Assembly (NCBI GenBank): GCA_021292165.1
Contig: CM037878.1
Span: 16,364,471-16,428,470 of the forward strand
Length of the DNA stretch: 64,000 nt
Reading direction: 5' to 3'
Origin: Shinisaurus crocodilurus
Lineage: Eukaryota > Chordata > Lepidosauria > Squamata > Shinisauridae
Position numbers and translations under genes: made by a program. The notes beneath the pieces are model-generated. The model did no database searches, was not told the origin of the DNA, and worked only from the letters and a program-made list of their open reading frames with translations. Numbering within the stretch: the stretch's first letter is position 1; each line of letters starts with the position of its first letter. Below are positions 40,856 through 51,479 of this stretch, one piece after another.

Positions 40856-41439
40856 TGATCATGACAAGAGACAAGGGACTGTCCTCTCTGGGCATTCTTT
40901 TGCTGTCAGGGAGAATGTGGAAACGCAATCCTGGACAGTTTTACAGAGTCCGATGGGCCTTTGCTCCTTATTAAGTGTGCAGCTTAGGGTTGCAACCTTA
41001 AACTGAGCGGTCATCATGGCATCCCTTTTTGCAACAGATAAAGGGAAGCCTTATAGAAACTTGCTAGCCGGCATTTTTGGAAGGTCAGAAGAACCCAAAG
41101 TGGTCCCTCAGACTACTTGGGCAAACCAGAGAATAATTGGCTTCAGTCTGTACGTGTTCCTGCAGATACAGAGTGCTAGATCTAAGCTGGCACTTTGTGG
41201 CATATGCTGCCCTTTGATCCATCCGTGCAGCTCACCATTTCTATGTGAAGTTACGGCCTTCCTTTCAGAAACCTGGAAGGGCTGCGTGTATGGGATCTTG
41301 CTGGTTAGCTTTGCAATGTGGTCCTTGTGAGAAAAACAACAGCTTTCCTTATAGCATCACTGAGTCCAGAAATGTATTAAAATTCCGGACAATCAGATAA
41401 TCTAGTTAGTATCCCTGGTTGTTGATTTAAACACACACA
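40856..41439. other. Unique non-coding DNA
   Basis: The 104-codon frame at 41016-41330 begins MASLFATDKGKPYRNL but shows no recognised family; it could be chance. No splice-like or repeat structure decides it. Confidence 0.3.
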
Positions 41440-42000
41440 CACACAAACAAATTAAAAGACCAAAGTAAACATGCAAATACCTTTTGAAGGATTCTTATCT
41501 GCTCTCACAATGTGACCATATTAATTTGAGTAATGACTTTAGTTAAACGATTCTACAACAACAACAAAAGCACTGATTACAGGGCTATAAGTGCCGGAAT
41601 CAAATGAGGAAAGAGTTTAACACACAGGAAGGCTTTTAAATCTCTTTTTCAATGCCTCCAGAGATCCCGGTTTCCCCTGACTTCTCACTGCAGAGAACAA
41701 TTCAAGCCTTGGTCATACCTTTCAAGACTTTAAACAGCTTGATGCTTGTACAGTTGCCACAGGAGCTTACAGCAAATTTGTGTTTCAAGGTTTTTAAACC
41801 CTGAGCTACAGTCTACAGAAGGTGGTTCAAGAAGTCTCAGATGGTGTGAAAAAGGTGTTCCGGGGTCATTGTGAACCCTGTACATCGAGGTTGCACCTTT
41901 AAAGTCGATTATGAATTTAATTGAAAGTGAAGGGGGCAGAAAGACAGGCCAGGAGCAATGGGGGCGATTTATTTTGAAGCGTGTAAGAAGTCATACCACT
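41440..42000. promoter_or_regulatory. Candidate conserved non-coding element
   Basis: Longest repeat-free, motif-dense stretch in the middle of the window: CATGCAAATACC (octamer), GTGACCATATTAATTTGAGT, TGACTTTAGTTAAACG, CACCTTTAAAGTCG, GAATTTAATTGAAAGTG, GCGATTTATTTTG. No open frame. Enhancer-like by appearance only. Confidence 0.33.
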
Positions 42001-42494
42001 AAATGTCAGATGACGAGCCGCCAAGTTGATAAAATGGCACAGGACAAGCCGGGTGGAAAAACTGAGGAGTGGATCGGATGAAGGATTTCTGCTGCAGAAG
42101 TATGCACGTGAACAAGGAGGGGTTGCGGGCGTATAAAACCAGGCTTACCAAAAAACAAAAACAAAAAAACAGAAAAGCATGTTTGCGGGTGCATGAGCAT
42201 CAAATGAAATGAGAATCGAGTCTCCCATCAGTCACAAAGGCTTTCTTGAGGCAGTCTCACCAGAAAATGGGAATGGACTCTTTGGAATGGGAGTGCAACC
42301 GAGGTAAGGTTGTGTTCACACCACTTCTTTATTTCTGCTTTGCTGATGGAACTTCATCTTGGAATGTCACTCCCTCTCTAGGGTTCACACATTCCTAGTG
42401 GTAGTTCAGTATTGAATCTTGCTGAGTTCTTTCTAACTTATTCAGCAGTAATTTTGAGAATCCCAGCAGAGATTGTAGTTAAAAAGACAGCGTA

Positions 42495-42680
42495 AAAGAA
42501 CCGTTAGACCTCCAGGATCTTCAGGGGAGGCCTTGCTGTCTTTGCCACACCCTGCAGAGTTCCATCTGGCAGCGACACGGCAACAGGCCTTCTCTGCGGT
42601 GGCCCCCTCCTTCTGGAATGACCTCCCCTCTGCGATACATCATGCGCTGACAGGGGCAATGCGCTGCTAGGTACCGAAAG
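42495..42680 (+). mobile_element. L2-like ORF2 3' fragment
   Basis: CATCTGGCAGCGACACGGCA, ACAGGCCTTCTCTGCGGTGG and CCCCCTCCTTCTGGAATGAC encode the R-A-F-S-A-V-A-P-S-F-W-N-D-L-P motif of L2-type ORF2. Confidence 0.65.
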
Positions 42681-42859
42681 GATCTGGAGTTCAGGCCTAC
42701 AGGACACACACAAAAAGATTGCACATACTTGCATATGCAAATTTACATATGCTCTAAAGTCTCTCTGTGTGAGTCTTTAAAGGGCCCTGTCTCCTAAGGA
42801 CACCCCTATTTGTAAAAAGGGATGCATGGACAGGGGAGAGGAGGGCATTGGATTGCAGA

Positions 42860-43071
42860 AAAAAACCTCAGGCAGAAAGATTCGGGGGGGCAGCAGGAAA
42901 GGGAAGCACCTGTGGGCAAGAAGCCAGCTCATCCAGGGGGATCAGATGCAACAGAGATCCTCGGCACTTTTATTTCAGCAAGTGCCCATGGACAGCAGGA
43001 CGGTGGGGCAGAGATTTGGGGCTCCAAATGAGCTCCAGCCCTAGTGGGCCGCCCCCTAACACCGCCTCTGG
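42860..43071 (+). repeat. Family E dispersed repeat, copy 3
   Basis: CCTCAGGCAGAAAGATTCGG, TTTATTTCAGCAAGTGCCCA, GATTTGGGGCTCCAAATGAG, TAGTGGGCCGCCCCCTAACA, CCGCCTCTGG. Confidence 0.65.
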
Positions 43072-43289
43072 TCACCGACCATCATGTGCTTCTGACGATT
43101 ATTAAAAACTTACAGATTTACCCTGGCTTTTCTCAACCATTAGTTTGTCTAAATGTCGCTGTGCTTTTATAATTTGCTGTAATAAACCACTTCAGGATTT
43201 TTAAACTGCCAAGCGGCATTCAATATTTTAGAATAGATGAAATAGATAAAGCTTTTGGGTGATATCTGTGTGTGATGCAGCAGCTAAAG

Positions 43290-43636
43290 CAGGGGTGGAG
43301 GACCTCAGGCCCAAGGACCAAACCCTGCCCTCCCGGGGTCCCAGTCTGCCCCCTCGGGGTTCCCCGGAATGTCACACCCCTTTCCCCCAACCACCGTTGG
43401 ATTGGTGGTCCGGTCCCCCAACTTTTGCACATATTTTCTTCTCCTTCTAAAAGGTTGAAATGCCTCTCCTCGGGCAGAATTACTGGCAGGAAGAGCTGGA
43501 AGGTAAAATAGGGTGGGTATCTTTGGTATTTTGGACCCACTGCTTTTGCCTTTGGCACTTTGCCCAGCCCACCACCAGAATTTGCCCCCCAAGAGCTTCC
43601 CTGAGTTGGAATTCAGTCCTTGGGCTGAAAGAGGTT
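43290..43636. mobile_element. hAT-like non-autonomous element, right end lost
   Basis: Begins CAGGGGTGGAGGACCTCAGG, then CCAAGGACCAAACCCTGCC. The right part has AATTCAGTCCTTGGGCTGAA and AGAGGTTAGGAAC, partly inverted to the start, and is interrupted by the tRNA SINE. Confidence 0.55.
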
Positions 43637-44015
43637 AGGAACACAGGAAGCTGCCTTATACCGAGTCAGACCATGGGTCCATCTAGCCCAGTGTTGTCGA
43701 CACCGGCTGGCAGCAATGGCTCTCCAGGGTTTCAGGAGGGGTTCTTTCCAAGCCCTGCCTGGAGGTGCCAGGGATCGAACCTGGGACCTTGTGCAATGTG
43801 CATGCAAAGCAATGTGCATACAGGCCTGTGGCTCACGCTGGCTCAGCTTGTCTGAGCGCAGAAAGCTAAGCAGGGTCAGGCCTGGTTATGACGTGGATGG
43901 GAGACCCCTCCTCTAGTTTCCTGCATTGAGCAGGGGGCTGGACTCGATGGCCTTGCAGGCCCCTTCCAACTCTATGATCTATGAATCTATGTGCTCTATC
44001 ACACTGAGCGACGGT
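43637..44015 (-). mobile_element. tRNA-Ala-derived SINE split by a 5S SINE
   Basis: Reverse copy: CAGGAAGCTGCCTTATACCG, ACCATGGGTCCATCTAGCCC, CCAGGGATCGAACCTGGGAC, TGCATGCAAAGC, then after the 5S SINE GTGCTCTATCACACTGAGCG. Confidence 0.88.
43821..43990 (+). mobile_element. 5S-rRNA-derived SINE
   Basis: CAGGCCTGTGGCTCACGCTG, AGAAAGCTAAGCAGGGTCAG, ACGTGGATGGGAGACCCC, GCAGGGGGCTGGACTCGATG, CTCTATGATCTATGAATC. Confidence 0.93.
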
Positions 44016-44019
44016 CCCT

Positions 44020-44480
44020 CCCTACAGCGCCTGGTGTTCCCAGGCGGTCACTAGGGGTGTGGGAGGAGCTCGACTGGGGGGTGGAAGTCCAATGAACTCG
44101 CTGGGCTCGACGCCACCACCACCACCCCGAGCTCCGCTCGCCTATACCTGCTTCCCCGGATCCACTCGCGTTCTCACGAGCTGAGCCGGGGAAGCAACTT
44201 CCGGGTTCCCGGCGCTACACTGTTTACGTAGAAAATGGCTCAAGATACGCAAATCGCGGCCTCTGCCGCTAACGTATCTGACGCCATTTTCTACGTAAAC
44301 AATGTAGCGCCGGGAACCCGGAAGTTCAGCGAGCGCCTCGGCTGGCTGCGAGTCGGGTGGTGGGCAGATCACCCGCGCCCTAGTGGTCACCCATCCAACT
44401 ACTAACCAGGCCCAACCCTGCTTAGCTTCCGAGATCAGACGACGAGATCGGGCCCTGGGGTTGAATGTTGCAGTAGGTGC
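44020..44480 (-). pseudogene. 5S-rRNA-like sequence interrupted by a fold-back element
   Basis: 44021-44049 (CCTACAGCGCCTGGTGTTCC, CAGGCGGTC) and 44385-44480 (CACCCATCCAACTACTAACC, AGGCCCAACCCTGCTTAGCT, TCCGAGATCAGACGACGAGA, TCGGGCCC) are the reverse complement of vertebrate 5S rRNA, nearly end to end. It is much closer to real 5S than the SINE heads, including the 3' stem that the SINEs lack. A 335-bp insertion and several substitutions rule out a functional gene. Confidence 0.85.
44050..44384. mobile_element. CpG-rich fold-back element inserted in the 5S-like sequence
   Basis: Ends ACTAGGGGTG and CGCGCCCTAGT are short inverted repeats. GGTC(AC) is repeated on both sides (44046-44051, 44385-44390), so the duplication is 4-6 bp. 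Inside, 44196-44239 and 44283-44326 are 44-bp inverted arms with one mismatch. Further nested inverted pairs lie in the loop (AGATACG/CGTATCT, GCGGC/GCCGC). No coding frame. Family not recognised. Confidence 0.8.
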
Positions 44481-44614
44481 AGAGAGAGTCAGCTCCGACC
44501 CCTGATAAGCCAGGATGCTGACTGGGCGACCTTCACGTCAGTCCGTCAGCCACGGGTGTGTATCACAGGGTTCTTCTTGTAAAGATACAACCGGGGTGGG
44601 AAAGGGCTATGATA

Positions 44615-44738
44615 AAAATTTAATATATGTTTGTTTGTTTGTTTGTTTGTTTATAATGTTTATATCCGGCCTTTCCACTAGAAATCGTCCCCAAGGCAGC
44701 TAGCAGCTAACAACAATAAAAAGTAAGATTAAATACAA

Positions 44739-44773
<35 letters not shown>

Positions 44774-44785
44774 TATTATTATTTA
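44615..44785 (-). mobile_element. L2-like 3' tail plus (ATT)n
   Basis: (GTTT)n, ATAATGTTTATATCCGGCC, GTCCCCAAGGCAGCTAGCAG then A-rich sequence and (ATT)n at 44740-44785. Confidence 0.55.
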
Positions 44786-44794
44786 AATTTCTTA

Positions 44795-44927
44795 GGGCAC
44801 AATCCTATGCAAGTTTTGACAGGAAAAAAAGGCCTACGACTCCCAGCATGCCTCAGCCAGCATAGCTGGCTGAGGCATGCTGGGAGTCGTAGGCCTTTTT
44901 CTGTCGAAACTTGAATAGGATGGCACC
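44795..44927. mobile_element. Palindromic Harbinger-like MITE (family B), copy 1
   Basis: GGGCACAATCCTATGCAAGT ... CCTACGACTCCCAGCATGCC ... its inverse ... AATAGGATGGCACC. Both arms carry TACGAC / GTCGTA and GCCTCAGCC / GGCTGAGGC where others have TACAAC and GCCCCAGCC. Flank TTA at left. Confidence 0.85.
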
Positions 44928-45039
44928 TTTTTAGACACCTTTCTCAAAAAAAAGAAAAAAGAAAGAAAAAAGGGCAACTTACAATATAGTCAGGGGAACA
45001 GAGGGAGATCCTGCCGTCACCCATCCCTCTCTCCAGTAT

Positions 45040-45112
45040 CTTCTGCCTGAGGTGGCCGCCTCACTTTGCCTAATGGTAGGTAGGGCTGGCCCTAGTTAGC
45101 ATCACATGCTCG
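45040..45112. repeat. hAT-like terminal fragment
   Basis: CTGCCTGAGGTGGCCGCC, CACTTTGCCTAATGGTAGG, GGGCTGGCCCTAG. Inverse of 9589-9640. Confidence 0.45.
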
Positions 45113-45481
45113 TCACTGCTACTTGCCTGGAGACCACTGGGCCTATCTATTTGTCAGGGAGGAAAGTATTCTCCGCAGCCTCGCCCTTGCTGCGGCTGCT
45201 CCACAGGCTTTGTTCACGAGTGGGATACCTTAGTGTGAGAATGGAGACATCATGAGATGGCCGGTGTAGGTTTGGCATGAAAGGCTAAAACATCACGAGA
45301 ATGCCGGTATCACAAGAATACGAGTGAGATTCGGTTGTATCCACATGTCCTGTACCCAACTTCTGCCTGTTCTGCCCTTATGATGACGGAATTCCCAGCA
45401 ATGCTCAGATTGTGAAGGGGAGGGGAGGTGATGAAATCCAAGCCCCTGGACTCTCCCCGACTTGAGCTGAATCATGTAACT

Positions 45482-45829
45482 CAGTGGTGCAGAGCCTCTT
45501 TCAGCCTGAGAGCCCAATTCCATTTCGAAGAAGCTTTCAGGGGGCCCATTCCAGTGGTGGGCAGGGCTGAAGGCAAAGGAGGAGGAGCCAAAAATACAAC
45601 CAAATCCCAAAAATGCCAGCATATTTTAGCTTAAAAGCTCTTACTGTCAGTGACTAAGCCTTAGGAGAGGCATTTCAACCTTTTAGAATGGGAGGAAAAA
45701 ACTACCCAAGAATCGGTGGTCGGGGGGAAGGGGTGAGGTCAGAGGAAGGGGTGAGGTCAGAGGAAGGGGTGTGGTCAGGGGAAGGGGGTGTGGCCAACTG
45801 GCCCCCAGCCCTGAGGTTCTGCACCCCTG
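45482..45829. mobile_element. hAT-like non-autonomous element
   Basis: CAGTGGTGCAGAGCCTCTTT and GAGGTTCTGCACCCCTG are inverted ends. Flanks ATGTAACT and ACATAACC agree at 5 of 8. It contains a GAGGTCAGAGGAAGGGGT tandem stretch near 45734-45785. Confidence 0.65.
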
Positions 45830-46676
45830 ACATAACCCACATAAATGTGAAGGCAAGTATAGTATTATCTCTACCATAGTCATACCTTTGCACATGTGAG
45901 CCTACAGTTCCAGTTCCTTCCATCCTTCGTTAAAAAGGGATCAAGAGCTTTTCTACACAAGGCATTTATTGTGCGCTCACAGTAATTTGCGAGTGCTTTA
46001 CACGTCGTCGTCGTCCTCCAGGGCCTCTCCCGTGTTTTGCAACCATTTCAGCGGCTTTTTTTTTTTTAAGAACGAGGAAAGTGTGATGTTATTTAGAAAT
46101 GGCGCTATGAGAAGCTTGTGTATTATTTATGCAATTCTGCTATACTGTAGCGCCACCTTGTGGTTGTGTAATGGAACATATAGAAAGGCAGGGAAAGAAA
46201 AAAGAAAAAAACGCTGGATGGAAAACATGTATAAAGGAGCTGCAAAGAAGCCTCGGTAAAGTGGCAGCTCATGTAGAGAAGCCCCGGGTCTTGGGCATTT
46301 TAGCGACAGACCCTGCAAAGCTGCCACCTGCCGAGGATGACCGTGCTGAACACTATAAACAACTGGTAAAGTGAGAACTGCTCCAGTTAACTTGGTCTCA
46401 GCTTTTCTCCTGACACCCCACTTCCCCTTTACCAGGTCAGAAGAAAATGACTTTTCTTCCTGGGCAATGGGGATACTTCTGTGATACACCCCTCTCCCCC
46501 CCCACACACACAGAGACATGCTACACCTGCCAGGTTTAGCACGGTCTACATTAGGGAAGCTTGCTGTGTTCTTCCTCCCTCCTTCGGGATGATGCCACTG
46601 CCGATATATTGGCAGAGAAAGGGGGACTCGGTGTTCCATGGGGCCTCCTTTCCCCAATAGGCATAGAGCAAAGGCT
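45830..46676. other. Unique non-coding DNA
   Basis: Minus frame 46127-46732 (201 codons) overlaps the fold-back at 46677 and has no recognised domain. Not called. Confidence 0.3.
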
Positions 46677-46986
46677 GCATCCAATGGGCAGTATCCAATG
46701 CTGGCAGTCCGCCAGCTCCAAACACATTGCACTAACAGGAATGACTGCTGGCACAGCAGGAAACTAGCACTTGCTAGCGCAACCCAGGAAAGTAGCTGAA
46801 AGTGCCACTTCCAGAATGGGACAGGTCAGCAGAGCTCCCTTCCATGAGCTCCGCTGACTTGTCCCATTCTGGAAGCGTTCATTTCAGCTTGTTTCTGATT
46901 GTGCTAGTCAGCACTAGCTTGCTTGCCGTCGTGCTAGCGGTCACTCCTAGTAGCTCAGCAGCAGCATTGGATTCTGCCCAATGTGG
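46677..46986. mobile_element. Fold-back element with a second stem inside
   Basis: Outer arms GCATCCAATGGGCAGTATCC, AATGCTGGCAG and, inverted, AGCATTGGATTCTGCCCAAT. Inner arms 46808-46836 (CTTCCAGAATGGGACAGGTC...) and 46847-46875 match at 27 of 29. The inner stem recurs decayed at 36868-36950. Confidence 0.7.
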
Positions 46987-47236
46987 TAAATTATTCTTTA
47001 TTATTCTGCCCAATGTGGCAAATTATTCAATTTGGCAAAGTGTTCAAATTATTCAATGGGAATACTTGCAAAAATTCAACTATTCAATTTGGCAATTGAA
47101 TATTCTTTATTATTCTGCCCCACGTGGCAAATTATTCATTCATTTCGACTGGCTTGCCATGGTGCTGGCGGTCGCTCCTGGTAGCACAGCACCAGCGTTG
47201 GATTGGATTCTCTGCCCAATGTGGCAAATTATTCTT
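46917..47236. repeat. Local ~230-bp spaced duplication
   Basis: GCTTGCCGTCGTGCTAGCGG...CTGCCCAATGTGG at 46921-46986 is repeated at 47153-47226 (GCTTGCCATGGTGCTGGCGG...). Between lie short direct repeats of TGGCAAATTATTC and TATTCTTTATTATTCTGCCC. Confidence 0.75.
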
Positions 47237-49789
47237 TCCGGGTGTATCCCAGGCAGCCTTTCTCGTGGCACAAGAGTCAAACGTGTCCTGCTCAGGTGGC
47301 CGTGTGTCCTACGTTACAGAGGACAGTCCCCTATTTGAAGGGCTGACCAGTTCAAGTCCTCTTTAAAGAAGAAGCACCAGAAGAAGGAAGAGCGAGAGCC
47401 TTGAAGTTGCCCATCAACAGTTTGCTTCGCACGTGGACAACAAACTGAGCAGGCGTGTGTTTCTGTTTAAATTATAGTCATTCTTTCTAAATTTTCATCT
47501 AGACATATAAATGACCATATGCAAATTTTATGGAAATCTGTGTTCTCTTTTGTCCTCCTTTTTTTTTGGTGATGCACAAGTGAGGAAGATGAGTGTGGCC
47601 CTGCCGAAAGACTTATTTTTTTTCCCCTCTTCCCTCCCTGTTCCTTTTTCTTTGTGAGTCATGTCTCTTCAGATTGTAAGCCTGTGGGGCAGGGGACTGG
47701 CTCCATTTATTTATTATATGTAAGCCGTTCCGGGAGACTTTGGGGCTAAGGAGCAGGATAAAAACGCTTCAAATGAATAAACAAAGGGTCCATCCTAGTC
47801 CTAGCCGCCACAGCTTGGGGCATCCCTGCCTCCGTGGTATTTGCATGCAAACCTAGCAATGTCTACCTGCTACTTCGCCGTGCTCCTCCTTCCACTCCCC
47901 TCCGTGAGAAAAAAAAAACGTACAGCTGACTCAAAGTGTGGAAGGAACTGTGTTTTATTGGCAGCCTTTCAAGCCACATCGTAGTCTCCAATATACAAAA
48001 AATGTGGTGATCTGCACAGAACAAGCAAACTAGGATATTGGTCTGCCAATAAATACGATGATGAGGTTTAAGAATTGCTGGCTGAGGCTTAACTGTTTTG
48101 TGCACTGCAGCCGAAACAAGAGAAAAGCCACATAAAATGCAGGGCGGCCCAGTGCTTTCCGACTGAAGTGATTCATTCAAATGTTTCATGCTAGACTCAA
48201 CCGGGGGGGGGGGCAAAGCCAGCTTCGATCCGAGTACTGGGGTTCAAGTGGCTTGCGGATTTCAGCCTAAATAACCTCCCAAGAAGGGGCACAGATTAAA
48301 AAAAAAAAATCACAAGTCTCTGCGATGATATCTGTAGGAAATAAATCACCAAATATTTCTCTTTGGCTGCTAACAGTGTATGTTTCCTTATCCATCAAAA
48401 CGTTTCTTTCTAAGGCATTAGCTCCTTGCTCTTTCTTCCTCTAAAGAAAACTTTTGTTTCACAAAATGTTTAATATGTTATCCGCTTTAGAAGAGAGTGG
48501 CTAGGAGAACGGGGGAGGCATCTTGCAAACTGATGGGAAAGGATCCCAGTGGCTCTTAAGTTACCGTAGTGCCCAAGTCCCGCACTCAGTTCTGTTTGGG
48601 GCCTTTGTTCGGAGCAAATCATCCATTGAAAATCAAACCCTTCAGCTTATTATGTATTCTGTGTCTGAGGTGACCAGAACTATTTCCTGCATCTGGCTTT
48701 GGGTGCTAATTACCTGCTCAAACACCTTGTAAATACCTCTGTAAACCTGTCACCCAAGAGGAAGAAGCTACCTTTTCAGGCCTGCACACTTATTACATGT
48801 TCCCTTTTCAACTTCCTAAAAGTTTGAGCTGTCTAAAGGCAGCATTTGGAGTTGTTTGGCAGTGATTCTCTCCTTGCATTTCCCCCTTCTTTCCCTCCCC
48901 CAACCCTGGGGGCTGGTCTCATACCAGCTGCGGCTGGCCAAGCTCTGTCTCCAAAAGAGGGGGGTGACCAATGGAAGTCTTTCTCCCATGGAGGGACTTC
49001 ATCAACATCTTTTTTTGTTGCTGTTGCTGGCATTTTCCCCCTCCCCTTATAAGGTGCACGTCTTATTATTTAAATTTCTTGTCTCGAGTTCTGCTCTAAT
49101 TCCAAAGTCTCTTCGACACGGGAAGCGGTGCCCTAAAACTGCAACCCAACAACGAGAACACAACCGGGATACAAGATCCATTCAAATATATATATATATT
49201 TACAGCCAACAAAAAAAAATTGATTTGAGATGGCCTCGCACCTGCGTAGCGTTGGCCTTTAAAAGCCATTGCAACGCAAAAGACCTTGTGGAAAAGAGAA
49301 GTGCAAATCCAATGCCCGGTTTCTGAATTCAGCAGCTCATGGGGCAACTGGTTGTGAGAAAAGATCTGGATTTCCCATGAGTTGTTTTGTTAAAAATTAG
49401 AAGTGGTGTGTGCGGACGGAAGTGTGTTGAATTAAGACTGGGTGCTGGGGAAGGTTTCCAGCCCTTCCCCCACTCGATTTTCCCCAATTTAAATTCCTCC
49501 ACCACCCCCCAAAAAAGCTGGGTCACCTTTTGGGGGGATTTAAATTGGGGGAAATGTCACAGCAGAAAGGGATTTGAAAAACTCTTTCCCAGAAGCATGA
49601 ATCTGAGACCCCTGCAGTTGCTTTTAACTGTTAAAAAAAACACACCACACAGCCCTACAGACTACAGGCCCATCACAGATTTCCCGTGCCATGTCTATTT
49701 TGACCCTCGGAGAAACTGTCACAGCGTCTGCTTTGTAGATGCATTTATGAGAAAGGCTCAGTCCACTGGGCAGGGCAAATAACCAGGCA
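47237..49789. other. Mostly unique DNA
   Basis: 47650-47790 is an L2-type tail (AGATTGTAAGCCTGTGGGGC, ATATGTAAGCCGTTCCGGG). 47930-48240 and 48480-48740 are repeat-free and motif-rich (GCTAATTACCTGC, CCAATAAATACG) and could be regulatory. (TA)n at 49188-49199. The 156-codon frame at 48856-49326 and the 131-codon frame at 49387-49782 have no recognised domains. Confidence 0.3.
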
Positions 49790-50130
49790 CGTTTGGTGGC
49801 AATGTGAAAGAGGGCCTTCTCGGTGGCTGCTCCCTGGCTGTGGAACTCCCTGCCAAGAGAAGCTACATTTGCTCCCTTTCTGCTGTCCTTCCACCGGCAG
49901 GCAAAGAACGTTTTATTCAAGCGGGCCTTTGCCACGTTACCATGTACACGGGCCTGTTAGGTTGGAGGCTGTTTTTACTCTGTTACTATTTTTAATTGTG
50001 TTTAATGTATGTGTCTTATTATTGTTTTCATCAAGTTTTATTAGTGATTGCAGCCTTAAATTCACTTCAGTTGGCATACACAGGTTTGTGACCAAAGTGC
50101 TAAACAATAAATCTTGATTAATGCAAAGGG
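49790..50130 (+). mobile_element. L2-like ORF2 3' end and UTR
   Basis: AGAGGGCCTTCTCGGTGGCT, CTGTGGAACTCCCTGCCAAG encode RAFSVAAPWLWNSLP-like sequence across a frame shift. UTR GTTTAATGTATGTGTCTTAT follows. Confidence 0.7.
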
Positions 50131-50237
50131 AAGGAGCCATCAAAGTTAAGTATTCTTAGGCCAAATCCATTTCAGCTGAAGATTTAAGCGCACATTTCAT
50201 TATCACCCACTGAAACCAACGGTTGGATCCAGATTTA

Positions 50238-50347
50238 GGGCCCAATCCTATGCATGTTTAGAGAGAAGTCTGTAACTCCCAGCATTCACTGGGGAATGCT
50301 GGGAGTTGTAGGACTTATTTCTGCCTAAACATCATAGGATTGCACCC
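50238..50347. mobile_element. Palindromic Harbinger-like MITE (family B), copy 2
   Basis: GGGCCCAATCCTATGCATGT, TGTAACTCCCAGCATTC, GGGAATGCTGGGAGTTGTAG, CATCATAGGATTGCACCC. Exact 3-bp duplication TTA (50235-50237, 50348-50350). Confidence 0.88.
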
Positions 50348-50603
50348 TTAGTAGACCCATTGAAATAATGGGACTTAAGTATGATGAAATCTGGATCAAA
50401 CTCAACATGTCTTCAAAGTGTTTTAAGAACGGCTGGATCGTGTCCTTTGTCGTGTTTATTTTGCAGTATATAAAAGCACAGAATAAATTAATGGGCACAA
50501 TCCTGCCAAAGTCAAGCTACTTTATATCCTATTGACTTCAGTGGCAAGAATAGATGATCGAGAGACAGACAAACAGACAGACAGACAGACAGGCAGACAC
50601 TTG

Positions 50604-50694
50604 ACAGTGCAATCCTATGCTGGTTTAATCAGAAGAAAGCCCCACTGTATTCAATGGGGCTTACTTACTGTCCATAGGATCATTTTGCAGCCTT
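50604..50694. mobile_element. Harbinger-like MITE with a different centre (family C)
   Basis: GTGCAATCCTATGCTGGTTT, CCCCACTGTATTCAATGGGG, CTTACTTACTGTCCATAGGA, TTTTGCAGCC. Ends like family B, centre different. Confidence 0.6.
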
Positions 50695-51098
50695 CAGTGG
50701 GAATTAGAATGCTTACACTGGGTTGGATTGTGGTTCATGGTCCTCAAAAATACAGGGCTGAAAAATTCTGTGCTGCTGTTGTTTCGTTTACCCAGCATGC
50801 TTGGTGTTTTCCGATCCATTTGGTTCCACTCCGAGTGACTGCTATAGCTAACAATGTTTACCTTGGAGATGTCTAAGATATCTGGAGCTTGAACTGTTGT
50901 TGGTGTTGTTTCTTTCCTTCAAAAATAAAAAATAATAAAAATCCATCAATTTGGGATACTAAGGTTTGGAAAGCCTGGCCCAACGTGTTCATGAGCAAGT
51001 ACGGTATTTGATTTATTTTTTTGTGAAGTCTGCAAAGTTAAAAACAAAAGGTTGACCTGGATCTGTGCATTCTCTTTCACTCTACAGAAATTCATCCC

Positions 51099-51101
<3 letters not shown>

Positions 51102-51132
<31 letters not shown>
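51102..51132. repeat. (CT)n microsatellite
   Basis: About 15 TC units. Confidence 0.95.
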
Positions 51133-51135
<3 letters not shown>

Positions 51136-51479
51136 CTAGCTTTTTGGGGGTCCTTCTTCTTTGCACATTTCTCTTTGCAAGTGGTATTCCACTCTTCTGA
51201 GTGTAAGCCGGGAGGGGGGGTGGAGAGAGAAGAAGAATCCAGATCACAAAAAGCTTAACATTTTGTGCAAAGTGAAACAATCCTCCTGCCGTCTGCAGTA
51301 AATAAAATAACAGCGGTGGGGTGATTTGCAAGCATGTAACAGGCTTTTTGTCTCTGCCTCTTTCCCCCGCGCCTCAAGGGTTTCTGAGTTCCTTCTCCAT
51401 GGGTTCTCAGTGTTTTGCCTCTTGGCTACAAAGGCCCTGAGCTCCGGCCCCCTCTTCGGAGAGCTCACCCCCAATCTTG

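Noticed and set aside
41016..41330. 104-codon frame starting MASLFATDKG as a gene
   Set aside because: No family features and no supporting splice or repeat evidence.
44020..44480. Functional 5S rRNA gene
   Set aside because: Split by a 335-bp insertion and carries a 3-base ACG duplication and other changes.
46127..46732. 201-codon minus-strand frame
   Set aside because: Runs into a fold-back element and shows no domain.
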